Below are positions 1 through 9,619 of a DNA stretch of 64,000 nucleotides, in pieces; within the stretch, counting starts at the first letter, position 1; every line of letters begins with the position of its first letter. The notes under the pieces were generated by a model. The model saw only the letters and a program-made list of their open reading frames with translations, searched no databases and was not told the DNA's origin. Source of the DNA: Eustoma russellianum (taxonomy: Eukaryota > Streptophyta > Magnoliopsida > Gentianales > Gentianaceae); NCBI GenBank assembly GCA_036186865.1, contig AP025053.1, positions 8,450,660 to 8,514,659 on the forward strand, in the 5' to 3' direction. The translations under genes and the position numbers were made by a program.

Positions 1-335
1 TCTTTAGGCATGAACAGGTTTTGCCACCTCACCCAATGATGGTGTGTCTCTTCTCCACGGCAGGCCCAGAAGAAGGTGCATATGCATCTTCAAATGGAAT
101 GAATAATACTTTTTGGAAGAGAAATTTCTGCTAGGATATGAACTGGAATCGCACTCGATACATGTGTGATCAAGATTAACCTACCAGCTGGAGATAAATG
201 GCGATTTTGCCATCCATAAAGGCGTTTATCTATTTGATTGATCAAGTCAGTGCAATAGATTAGCCGGTTGCAGCCACAAATAAGATACACTCCCAAGTAC
301 TTGATTGGTAAACAAGATGCCGTTTTCCGAGAAGT
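1..335 (-). pseudogene. L1-type LINE ORF2 fragment (end of reverse transcriptase)
   Basis: The minus strand encodes the region just after the catalytic part of a plant L1 reverse transcriptase. A piece reading KYLGVYL leads into INQIDKRLYGWQNRHLSPAG and then a PVHILAEISLPKSI segment. After a break near position 90 another frame reads FFWACRGEETHHHWVRWQNL, the usual FFWG..HWV.W motif of these proteins. At least one frameshift or stop separates the two pieces. The fragment runs off the left window edge, so the C-terminal zf-RVT and RNase H parts would lie outside. It is a dead relic; the family is clear from the motif order. Confidence 0.85.
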
Positions 336-939
336 GACAAAGAAACAATATAAGGAGTGTAGGATTGGTATGGGTCACGCACAGGCTGCCCCAGCTCCCA
401 ACTCATCTGGAGAATTATTTTGCCCCTATGTTTTCTGTATACTAAATTTTCGTTTTTAAGCAGGATCTGGAGAGAGGACGTATCGCTTCGCTATTTGATG
501 TACATAGCCTTACTTTACACTTTGTTTAAGTGGTTGTTTCTAATGCTCGAACGCATAACCTAAAGATCACAAAATAGTAACTTTATCAATTGGTTCAAGA
601 CCCGCTCTCGGTCAACAGGAAAAGTTGAACCCAGTATTAAAATAAGAACGATTAAGTTAAAACAGAAAGGATAGAAGTAATTAAAAAATTACGAAACATG
701 ATATTTCCTGTAAAGGTATTGTTATCCTTCTCCAAACGAGCAGGACGTGCGAAAAATTTTAACCGAGAAAGAGACCTGACAGCTGCTCAAAAGATTTAGT
801 ATAATGTTGGCAAACGAATGCACCTATGTAACTCGCAAGGAAAAAAGAAAGGAAAAACTAAATTTCATGTAGTTATTATTCTAGAATTAAATGTGTATTT
901 TCTCTTTACCTCTATGTGATTCATTATTTATTCTATACA
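336..939. other. unassigned AT-rich stretch
   Basis: I see no coding frame, terminal repeat or recognised motif here. It lies between a LINE fragment and an LTR-like leader and is probably decayed repeat DNA. Confidence 0.4.
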
Positions 940-2207
940 TATATTGATGAAGCCGGATCTTCTCCAAGGGTCTAAGATGACTCGAAATAAACTCCGTCAG
1001 TTGAGTGGAATATGATTACTGGAATAGCTTCCTGGAAGTCCTGCACAAGGAAGCAGAAATCAGAGGTCCCAGGGGTGTGATCCGGGTAAAACCCTCCGAC
1101 GCTCAAGTCAGATTGGGCCATTCTCACTGAGAATTTGATTTTGTATGAAGAGGTTATGGAAATCTCACAGTTCTTGACTGAGGAGAAATTTTGTTGTGTT
1201 TGCTCTGGCTGAAGTGAAGAAATGTTTCGATCCCTTTCTTGGTCTCTGTTAGCTTGCTTTTGTTAGTCTCCCTTTGTCCTCTGCTTCTGACAACGGATAA
1301 GACGTTTGCTTGGGGCAGTAAGCCTATGGTACGGTAGGTCTGCTGATAAGACTGGTAGGTTTGCAGATGTGACTAGTAGGTCGGCTGATTTGACCTTGGC
1401 ATGTATAGGCCGAACAGTGAGGTGTACCTCTTTCTTGAATTGCACCTCTACCTGATGATCCCACAACTGATAGTAGCATTACCCCTTCGCCGAAGTGCAA
1501 TGTCGAAATTGGCCGAAGTGGTCTGGAGCGTAACACTTAGACTGAAGTTGAGGATGAAGCTAGATGCCGAGGTGCAACCCTTGACATATTCTTTAATAAG
1601 GATGGGGGAATAGAACCGAAGTACCATTTGGCCGAACAACAGTGCACATGTGTCGAACTGCATGAGTTATACACTTGCACAATATCTACCGTTGACTGTT
1701 GTTGACTAACAGATGGTTATTTCTGGTTTATCATTTGCCCCCAGATTTTGTGTGGCCGAGCTGACCTGTGAGGGCAGACAAATCTATGCTGAAGAGCCAA
1801 TGACGTGTCCTCATTAATTAGGCAGTTATCCTCTTAACTGCGACGTATTTCCCATTAACCACACCTTTATCCTCATAATTGAGCCGTTATTCCCCCTTTA
1901 TTATCAGCGGCAGTTTCAACGCATCATCATTACTTCTTCGGCAATTTCAGTAATCGAGAAAAGGGGGAAAAACTGAACCGTCACCCCTTTTTGAATTTCA
2001 ACTGAAAAGTTACAACTTTTCATTTTCCTTCTTATAAATAGGGACACTTGCCCTAATTCTTTCTTATTCTTTTTCCTTTGTTCTGCGCATCGTTACTCTG
2101 CTTCTCTGCTCTTCTTCTTAGTCTTTGAAGCTTATCTCCGTCCTTACTTCGGTGTTCTACCAGCTCAGCCCTTCAAATTTTCTGTAAGCTTCTCTTCTTC
2201 CTTATTC
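940..2207 (+). repeat. LTR-like leader/promoter region upstream of the Transposase_28-type gene
   Basis: The stretch holds a CCGGGTAAAACCCTCCGACG block followed by CTCAAGTCAG near 1083-1112, a sequence type common in the R/U5 part of plant LTR elements. Further on come a purine/pyrimidine-rich block and a TATA box at 2033-2040, then a pyrimidine-rich leader up to the ATG at 2208. No TG...CA boundaries or target duplication could be fixed, so the element limits are unknown. It most likely forms the LTR and leader of the element carrying the next gene. Confidence 0.45.
2033..2040 (+). promoter_or_regulatory. TATA box (TATAAATA)
   Basis: TATAAATAGGG lies about 170 bases before the ATG at 2208 and is followed by a CT-rich leader, the usual layout of a plant RNA polymerase II promoter or LTR promoter. 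Confidence 0.6.
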
Positions 2208-3434
2208 ATGGCTTTTGTTATATCATCTTCTTCTTCTGATTCCCAAAACAGATTCGCTCACTCTTTCCCAGCTGATCTGGAGGATGACCAAGAGGTCCAA
2301 TCCCTCCATGAGGGGTCGGATTCCAGTGAGGACAATCGCCCTCTAAGGAGGTTGCGCCTTACTGGTGAACCTTCTAAGGTTACCTCCACCTCCTCTTCCA
2401 TAATACCCCTGTCGTCCATTGACAGGGGTTCACCTTCTTCAGCAGTGCAAAGTTCAGCCTGCACTTTAAAGATTGCTGACCTTTCTCGCTTTTGTATTGA
2501 ATTCAGCATAGATAGAAGTACCCTTTCCCCAATTCTGCCTCTTCCTCATCAAACTGCCTATGATCCACCCGCTGGATATGAGGCAGTTTATGAAGAATAC
2601 TTTAAATCTGGGTTTGCCCTTCATGTTCCTGGCCCTTTTTTCTACATCCTTGATTTTTATAACCTTAGATTACCTCAAATCATGCCCAACGGCTTGAAGG
2701 TTATTGTCAGCTATCTGCGTTACCTGAGAGCAGCTGAGGCAGAATTTGACCTTGCCGTCTTCAGGGGGATGTTTGTGTGCAAACACAAAGAAAGTTGGCA
2801 CTATTTTAGTAGGAGGTATCCTAATAAAGTTATCAACCACGCCGTCAATATCCCTTCTTTCACTAAAAACTGGAAGGGCCGCTTCTTCTACGTCAAAGCC
2901 ATAGGATTACCTGAAAGAAATTACTGGAAATCCGGCCTCGCAGATAACAGTAGGCCAAGCGAAAAATCTTGCGATGAAGCCTCGAGGTTACTGCACCTTC
3001 CCCAGGCCATAGAATGGAAAATGGTGGACAGGTCGGTTGTGAAGGCTGCCGACCTGGACCACATGTGGCCATCACACCAGTTTCAATCTCTTGGCTCCTC
3101 TGCCTTAGCCTTAATTCTGGGTATGTGCTCATGCTTTAAGTGCATCTGATTTTTCTTGATGTTGCGTATGTGTTTTGACTGATCTGCTGTTGAATTTTGT
3201 AGGAACCTTGGTGTCTGAAAACCTCAGCAAATTGAAGAAACTGGTTCCCAAGAAGAGGAAGAGAGGGGATGGAAAGCCTCCTCCTCTGCTCAGCCATCTT
3301 CTAAAACCTCATCTGAGGTGCAGGCTCTTCCTGCTACTCCTGTTGTTCCTCCAACCCAAGGTAAAGGTTTCTAATTTTGATGTTGATATCTTATTTGCTT
3401 TACTTCAGCATTTTTAACTTGGTTTTTGTTGCAG
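2208..3434 (+). CDS. Transposase_28-type (putative gypsy-type transposon) protein, spliced, partial
   Basis: Exon 1 (2208-3120) starts at an ATG after a TATA box and leader. Residues 1-100 are Ser/Asp-rich and low in complexity. Residues about 120-190 (YEAVYEEYFKSGFALHVPGP... FYNLRLPQIMPNGLKVIVSY) resemble the Transposase_28 family (PF04195), found in gag-like proteins of plant LTR elements and their derivatives. A GT-AG intron fits at 3121-3202, keeping the frame into GTLVSENLSKLKKLVPKKRK, a basic stretch that may be a nuclear signal. Past about 3275 the better frame (Ser/Pro-rich, ending PATPVVPPTQ) is shifted, which suggests a one-base indel. A second GT-AG intron fits at 3361-3434. After that the sequence becomes copia integrase, so the gene is cut off. 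Function is unknown beyond its element association. Confidence 0.55.
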
Positions 3435-3464
3435 CTAAAGCTTCGGTTGGCAAATATGATGCAC

Positions 3465-3645
3465 CATCTAATGAATTTTGGTCAGAACATGGCATTATTC
3501 ATCAAACAACTGCACCATATTCACCTTAATCGAATTGTATTGCTGAACGCAAAAACCAAACTCTAAAAGAGATGATGACTGCTATGTTGATAAGTTCGGG
3601 TTTATCTCAGAACTTGTGGGGGGGAAGCAATTTTCTCAACCAACA
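3465..3645 (+). pseudogene. Ty1/copia integrase fragment
   Basis: The plus strand reads FWSEHGIIHQTTAPYSP, a stop, then AERKNQTLKEMMTAMLISSG and LSQNLWG. This is the end of the copia integrase catalytic core, including the Glu of the N-x-x-AERKN motif. One in-frame stop replaces the Gln usually found after YSP. The fragment is about 60 codons long, follows the second intron acceptor of the Transposase_28-type gene within 30 bases, and leads directly into a piece of copia LTR. It is a relic, not part of a working gene. Confidence 0.8.
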
Positions 3646-4290
3646 TCATATGGCAAACATTTTTTTGCCTTTGTGCTATTTTCAGGTGCCATTATTAATG
3701 AACAAAACTAGTTCATTAAGTAAAGTTCTTAAGTTAATGAACTAACTAGTTCATTAAATGAAGACATATTTCGAGAGAGCTATATGGCAACAAATTTGAA
3801 AATGGAAAGTCTTCTCCTCATTTCATTTTACATGCAATTTTAAAATTTAAAATATATATCCTTATTTTTTAAAAAAAGGCACTATATACTTATATTCTGA
3901 TGTATCACCGACGCGTCACATATATTATAAACGTACACCGACGTCACACCACTATATACACCTCATATTTATGAGTATATTCAGGTTCTATATCATATGG
4001 TATAAGTCATTGTGACGTCAAAATTATAACGACATGTTACTAGGTCATAAACCAAAAAATTGTCATATCGGTTGACTATCGAAACTTCACCGACATGTCA
4101 CGTACTTGCCATATAAAGATGGCCAGCATATATACATAAAAAATGCTTAACAATTTCGTGGTTCACATGTTACAATCAGCCACAAAGTCATACCATGTAG
4201 GCACATACAAATCACCCACAATTTAGCCGAGATTTATGGAGAATTCAAACTCAATTTTATTTTTACACATGGGACATTTTTCATCAGCCA
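3646..4290 (+). repeat. copia long-LTR fragment, inverted relative to the copies at 28, 31 and 39 kb
   Basis: Reverse-complement matches to about 28,000-28,690 run along the whole stretch. They include the GGCAAACATTT block, the TTAATGAACTA palindromes (3690-3765), the GACGTCA/GGTCATAAACCAAAAA block, the TTGCCATATAAAGATGGCC segment and the AAATCACCCACAATTTA block. It is therefore in the sense direction here, while the other family members lie on the minus strand. No matching terminus was found on either side. Confidence 0.8.
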
Positions 4291-4406
4291 CTATAGCTGA
4301 ATATGTTGAGAAATATGTTTGGATAATTTTCAAAGTCATGATTTTAAGTGGAGAATGAATAAAAATGTCACACATGGTGTTAAAAGTTGAAAATGTTGAA
4401 AAAGTT

Positions 4407-4665
4407 GACATCGCTCTCTCAGGTTGTTGCACATCGATCGATCTATGTACATACATCCCTCACATCGATCGATCTATGTAAGGCAGAGAAAGTTCTGAAC
4501 CTTACTGTGAGACATCGATCTCTAAACCTGAGACACATCGATCGATCGATGTACATCGAACCCTCACTTCGATTGATCGATGTAGGTCAGAGAAAAATTC
4601 TGAAACTCACTGTGAGACATCGATCTCTGAAGCTGAGGCACTTCGATCGATCGATGTCTAGGGTT
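4407..4665. repeat. 104-bp tandem repeat with ATCGATCGAT palindromes
   Basis: Units begin at about 4430, 4534 and 4639 (periods 104 and 105). Each starts CACATCGATCGATC (CACTTCG in the third) and contains a second CGATCGAT-type palindrome plus a GTGAGACATCGATCTCT block. A partial unit precedes the first. Confidence 0.85.
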
Positions 4666-4675
4666 TTTAGAAATA

Positions 4676-4938
4676 GGAAAAATTACACTTAGACCTCCTG
4701 CAGTTTGGCTTAATTCCAAAAACCTCCCCTCTCGTTTGGAATTATACATTTACCTCCCCTATAGTTTGAGTTAAAAACGCACCGGCCAATTTCTGACAAA
4801 ACCACAGGGGGTAAACATGCCGGAAATCAGCCGGTGCGTTTTTAACCCAAACCATAGGGGAGGTAAATGTATAATTCCAAACGAGAGGGGAGGTCTTTGG
4901 AATTAAATAAACCACAGGGGGTCTAAGTGTAACTTTCT
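4676..4938. mobile_element. foldback (MITE-like) element, copy 1
   Basis: Two arms of about 105 bases are inverted copies of each other, starting AATTACACTTAGACC and ending GGTCTAAGTGTAACTT. They flank a loop of about 43 bases. No coding capacity. A second copy lies at 9345-9608 in the opposite orientation with the same loop. No clear target duplication was seen. Confidence 0.85.
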
Positions 4939-4944
4939 CTAAAA

Positions 4945-5305
4945 AGACAAATTTTATGTTTCATTAAATTCTATTCAATTTTATATGCATATATATATAT
5001 AATATTTATTTTCTATTCAGTTATATTCACTTAATAAAACACATAAGTTAAAAATTTTATGTTTCATTAAATTCTATTCAATTTTATGTGCATATATATA
5101 TACACACACGCACACACATATATATACTATTTATTTTCTATTAAGTTTGTTTAATATAAAAAGGACAAATTTTATTTTTCATTCATTTAGATTCAGTTAT
5201 ATATGCATACGTGTATATACATGCATATATATATATATATGCATATGTATATATATATGCATGTATATACATATATGCATGTATATATATATATATATAT
5301 ATATT
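4945..5305. repeat. AT-rich tandem repeats and TA microsatellites
   Basis: An ATTTTATGTTTCATTAAATT block recurs at about 4951 and 5054, with a looser copy at about 5169 (spacing 103 and 115). Each copy is followed by GCATATATATA tracts, and the stretch ends in a long (AT)n run up to 5305. The apparent reading frames here are microsatellite products. Confidence 0.8.
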
Positions 5306-5719
5306 TTATCAAGAATAATATGTTTATTAAGAAACCTCACTTGTGGCAGAGGAAAACCATATTACATCAAGTATATTCGTCAGCATAAGAAAATAAATGA
5401 AAGAGAATACAAATAATGATGTATCTCCAATCGTATATAATATGCCGCATTAAAACCTTGCCAAGTAAAACCACCCTTGTGGATAAAACCTTGGCGAAGA
5501 AAAAAGCGTACATATTTATACGATTGTCATGGATACCAAAGATGGAGATGTAAACAGGTATATCCAAACGTGCTCGATAGTAGCTGGTGCTGATCCACTT
5601 GGAAGGCCAAACCGTTGAAAGAGCATGATCTTCGTTCAAACGCACCTCGAGACAAGGAAATGAAGTTGTTATTATCAGGATATTTAAGAGATAGCTGAAT
5701 ATAGAGTGATGGAACAATC
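5306..5719 (-). mobile_element. L1-type LINE 3' UTR, minus strand (part 1)
   Basis: This matches, on the same strand, the 3' ends at 12,985 and 24,950. Shared landmarks are the AAGCCTCACTTGTGGC-type block, CCGCATTAAAACCTTGCCAAG, then CCACCCTTGTGGATAAAACC and AAAAAGCGTACATATTTATA. In sense orientation these are direct repeats AAGGTTTTA(T/A) near the RNA 3' end. The end abuts a (TA)n run. The element continues beyond the solo LTR at 7153. Confidence 0.8.
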
Positions 5720-7152
5720 TGTTAGTGTATGTGCCCTAGGCCATGATTTGGATATTTATGTTATGCATTTATTATTAATAAAAGAGGTTTTATTATCATT
5801 ATTGTTGGTTAGTATGTTACACAATTTTGATATATATCCCTGATTCATTATTGTTATGGAGATAAAATAATTTATAATCAGTATGAGTATTGATTTAATA
5901 ATCATGAGATGATTATGTGTATGGTGATACGAATCAATCTCATAGATACTTGTTAGAGAACAGTGTATTGGATAGACCCATCATGAGATTGCTACATGGA
6001 TTAGCGTCATAAGTAAATCTCATGATAGTCATGTTTTAATCCTTTGACTTGAGATTGTCATAGTTTCCAACATAAGGACTATTATATTTTCACATGATCA
6101 AACGTTATCCGTAACTGGATAATAATAAAGGTCATGATTGAATGTGATAGAAATTATGTAGAGGATATTGAACAATCAAGATAGAATTTGTCCCTCTCTT
6201 TTGAGAGAGATATCTTTGGGCCCCTCGATTAGTGAGACTGTGAAATGCATGGCCGTGCTCAAATGAATTGATAGTGTGATCAATATCATTTGTTTTATCA
6301 GTCTACTTAGAGATCGAGTAATCATATGTTTGAACTATATAAGTATGACGCTGACCATGACTTATGTTCAAATTAGATATCGTGTGACAAAGGGATTAAT
6401 GCATGTACTATTATTAGGCTAGTTGGACTTTACTCGTATTAATTGGGTAGTTGCAATGCCTTGCTAGAGGCCAATTACGACTTGTTGGTTTAATAGAGAT
6501 TTAATCAACTACCAATTAATATGGGCCTATCGGGTCACACACAAGAATGCGTATGGCTGAGATTAATAATATTAATAATATTAATATTGGATATTAATTA
6601 TTATTATTATCATTATCGTTTTAATATTAATAATATTAATATTGGATATTAATTATTATTATTATTAATTTCGTTTTTGTATATATATTTATATCATCGG
6701 ATAATAACAGAGAATCCATATCTGATATGGATATTGATTGGTGTTATCTAATCCTAACAGAATCCGTATTTGATTCGGATTATGATAGGTATTAACCAAT
6801 CCGATCAGGATTCGGATTTTGATATCTATATATATGTACGGAGCATGGTGTATCTCGTACACCACACAACCAGTAGAAAACGAAAGGGCAAGAATCGTTT
6901 TTGTGAAAACCGAATTCCTCAGCCGCGCCGTTTGAAGAGCTAGCACTCCAGGCGGAAGCGTTCGTGTGGATACCGACAGAGGGTGATCGTGATTTCGCAC
7001 CTCTTCCATCTGTGGATTTCGAATCTTCGGAGGTAATTTTTGGTTTTTTCTTATCGATTAAACGAACAACATGGATCCTTGGTAGGAAATCGAAGATCAA
7101 GTTTTGTTTTTCCGCTGCGCGTTTTGTAGTGATCTCGGTTGATTTCCTAACA
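5720..7152 (+). mobile_element. solo LTR, 1433 bp, TSD caatc
   Basis: The stretch begins TGTTAGTG, ends CCTAACA, and is flanked by the 5-bp duplication caatc (5715-5719 and 7153-7157) within a LINE 3' UTR. There is no internal domain, so it is a solo LTR formed by LTR-LTR recombination. It contains a duplicated AT block (ATTAATATTGGATATTAATT twice, 6570-6670) and a CTATATATATG TATA-like box near 6825. The inverted copy at 63,391 onward matches its last 600 bases. The superfamily cannot be told from an LTR alone. Confidence 0.9.
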
Positions 7153-7157
7153 CAATC

Positions 7158-7640
7158 GCATACCCAAGTCGCCCCGGCTGTGATATTGCCAGGACGACGA
7201 CCACTTGAAAAGTCTCGTTAGCGAACTCAGTATGACTGCTGGACACCAAACTTGGAGGTGCCTCCCCACCCATGAATATGACAGTAGCGTGCACCAAAGC
7301 AGGAGAAACACATGCATCAGACAATGACATGAAGAGTAAGATTGAACATGGAGCAACATAGATAAAGCGATAAAAGGCACAGGAGGATAACGCACCAATG
7401 TTGCCTGTGCACAAAAACACAGGCAACGACATATGTATGTAGCCAAGGTCAGCATGTGTGACTAACGTAGAGCAGGCAGTTGAAGATCCACATGCAAAGG
7501 ACCACGTACTTCACACGGAAGTGATCGGGCCGAAAGATAACTGCGATGACTTGCGGCGCGGAAGCCATATCGTGCTTACCTGTGTGCTGCGGAGTTTGCC
7601 TCTCGCGGATAATATTGAAGAGCTGACTTACAGAGGTTAA
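7158..7640 (-). mobile_element. L1-type LINE 3' region, minus strand (part 2)
   Basis: Continuation of the 3' UTR interrupted by the solo LTR. It carries the hairpin GTTGCCTGTG...CACAGGCAAC at 7400-7427, which recurs in other LINE 3' regions here. The neighbouring sequence matches 25,450-25,600 in layout. No RNase H frame is left, so the copy is 5' truncated near 7640, where the next element begins. Confidence 0.6.
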
Positions 7641-7670
7641 GAAATAGCATGGCACGCTTAATGTCCATCT

Positions 7671-9116
7671 ATGGCAGGCTTGCGCGCCTCGATTGACAGA
7701 ATTGGGTTCAAAGGTTCAGTTAATATTGGTCTCCTTGATGAGGGACATGTGCTGCTAAACTTTGTTAACGAAGATGATTATACGCAATTCTTTTATCATC
7801 GTCACTGGCGTTTCCAGGGATACGATATGAAGGTTACGAAATGGACTCCATCTTTTGATCCATGTCTGGATACCCCAATTGTTCTGGTGTGGGTGGCACT
7901 TGAGGGTCTTCCAATTCATCTCCACGACTCTCGTACATTATATGAGATTGCAAAGTTGATTGGTACCCCATTAAAGATGGACTCGGCTACCCTAAGTTTT
8001 CATCGTCCCTCTGTGGCGCGGTTTTGTGTTGAAGTGGATGTCACCATGGATTTACCATCTAAGCTATTTATAGATTGTGCAGAGCATTCTTTCTTTCAAG
8101 TAGTTGTATATGAAGATCTCCCCAGGTACTGCAGCAAATGCCGTCGGTTCGGCCATTTAGTGGGTTCAAGTGGAGAGAGGAAGGTTCATGCCCAAGCGCA
8201 TCAGCTGAAGAATGCAGGAAAGAGTGAGGTTTTGATTCCTAAAGGAAATATTCAGAAAGAGGCTGAAGACCAACCTGTTAGAGATTCTATTCCTATTCAG
8301 CATATGGTTCAGACTGGAGAATTACATGCAGGTTCTGAGGAGACCCTGCAGCAGGAATTGGCTGATGATGGGGCAGGGGACGGTGATGACAGGGAAGAAC
8401 TACAAGAGGCAACAGCTCAACCCATTCTTGCCAAGGAATCACAGGACCTTGCGACTACTACGGAAACGTCTACATTGCAGATTTTCTCTTGGTTGACTGC
8501 AGATTTATGTCCCGTACTATTAGAGCCGCCAACATTGGATGTTCAGGAGCAGCAGGATGCGCAGCAGATGGATACATCCTACTCTGCTACACTATCTATT
8601 CACACCGATGAATCTAACATTAGAGAGGGAGCAATATACATATCTTCTCCGCCCTTGGAGATTTCAGAAGCAAGTGTAGAGCAGGTTCAAGAGACAAACC
8701 CAACTTCTGAAGTGGCTCCGGAAGTCCAAATTCAATCCGTTCAAATTGAATTGCCAGTGCCACTGGCGATACTGGCAGCCAGTGACCATGCTTCCTTCCC
8801 TGATTATGATCCTTTAATTGAACAATTTTATCAAGACCACTTTCGGGAAGAGGAAGATGATGTTGATCTTGCAGTAGGTTCGGATAATGAAGCATCTCGC
8901 TTATCTAATCGGCGTAAAGGGAATGACTATGATGATATACGGGAGAGTTTGCTCATTGCGGCGGATGATATGGACTATCGCATGACATCAACTGGTGGCG
9001 GGACTCTTCTTGGCAGACTATCTCGGAAAAAGCGCAGAGCTCAGAAGAACCTTCCACCACCTCCACCGTCCACAATGGTTACTAGACGGGGAAGTCATCG
9101 TTCTTTTGAACTATAG
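7671..9116 (+). CDS. L1-type LINE ORF1 protein (DUF4283 plus degenerate zinc knuckle)
   Basis: This 481-codon frame is open throughout. Residues 1-130 match the DUF4283 domain of plant LINE ORF1 proteins (SIDRIGFKGSVNIGLLDEGH, then KVTKWTPSFDPCLDTPIVLV). A zinc knuckle follows, YCSKCRRFGHLVGSS, in which the last Cys of CX2CX4HX4C is replaced by Ser. The rest is acidic and Gln/Glu-rich, ending in a basic, proline-rich tail (SRKKRRAQKN, PPPPPP). Such proteins bind element RNA and form the RNP used for target-primed reverse transcription. The usual N-terminal part before the FWHGR-type motif is missing or out of frame (7641-7670), so the copy is 5' truncated. ORF2 does not follow; a poly-A-type tail comes instead. 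Confidence 0.8.
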   Translation: MAGLRASIDRIGFKGSVNIGLLDEGHVLLNFVNEDDYTQFFYHRHWRFQGYDMKVTKWTPSFDPCLDTPIVLVWVALEGLPIHLHDSRTLYEIAKLIGTPLKMDSATLSFHRPSVARFCVEVDVTMDLPSKLFIDCAEHSFFQVVVYEDLPRYCSKCRRFGHLVGSSGERKVHAQAHQLKNAGKSEVLIPKGNIQKEAEDQPVRDSIPIQHMVQTGELHAGSEETLQQELADDGAGDGDDREELQEATAQPILAKESQDLATTTETSTLQIFSWLTADLCPVLLEPPTLDVQEQQDAQQMDTSYSATLSIHTDESNIREGAIYISSPPLEISEASVEQVQETNPTSEVAPEVQIQSVQIELPVPLAILAASDHASFPDYDPLIEQFYQDHFREEEDDVDLAVGSDNEASRLSNRRKGNDYDDIRESLLIAADDMDYRMTSTGGGTLLGRLSRKKRRAQKNLPPPPPSTMVTRRGSHRSFEL

Positions 9117-9290
9117 TGATTAGCATGCCTCATGTTCCGTGAATGATCATGCTCATTTGATTTCGTTTTTTCTTTTTTTTAGTTTGTAGTAAAGGCTACC
9201 CTCGACCATTTAACGCGGGATATATATTGAATAAATAAAGACCGAAAGGTTTCCTTCCATTATTAAAAAAAATATATATATATATATAAG
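9117..9290 (+). terminator. 3' UTR and tail of the ORF1-only LINE unit
   Basis: Directly after the ORF1 stop come a T-rich tract, GAATAAATAAAG (polyadenylation-like), a small GAAAGG/CCTTC hairpin and an A8(TA)n tail. It looks like the retrotransposed end of a transcript with ORF1 only. Confidence 0.65.
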
Positions 9291-9344
9291 CATTCATGCA
9301 TTGAATATCGTTATTATCTCTAATTTTCATTAGGCAAGCGCAAA

Positions 9345-9608
9345 GGAAAAGTTACACTTAGACCCCCTGTGGTTTATTTAATTCCAAAGACCTCCCCTCT
9401 CGTTTGGAATTATATATTTACTTCCCCTATGGTTTGGGTTAAAAACGCACCGGATGATTTCCGGCATGTTTACCCCCTGTGGTTTTGCCAGAAATTGGCC
9501 GGTGCGTTTTTAACCCAAACTATAAGGGAGGTAAATGTTTAATTCCAACCGAGAAGGGAGGTTTTTGGAATTAAGCCAAACCGCAGGGGGTCTAAATGTA
9601 ATTTTCCC
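9345..9608. mobile_element. foldback (MITE-like) element, copy 2
   Basis: Starts GGAAAAGTTACACTTAGACC and ends GGTCTAAATGTAATTTTCCC. The arms are about 100 bases and the loop is the reverse complement of the loop in copy 1 (4676-4938), so the two copies are in opposite orientations. No coding capacity and no obvious target duplication. Confidence 0.85.
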
Positions 9609-9619
9609 TTAGAAATATT

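Noticed and set aside
4407..4692. Protein-coding repeat domain (101-codon frame)
   Set aside because: The frame merely follows the 104-bp tandem repeat; the unit is not a multiple of three and the repeated peptide changes frame.
5147..5416. Ile/Tyr-rich open frames
   Set aside because: They translate TA/CATA microsatellite and LINE 3' UTR sequence and have no domain.
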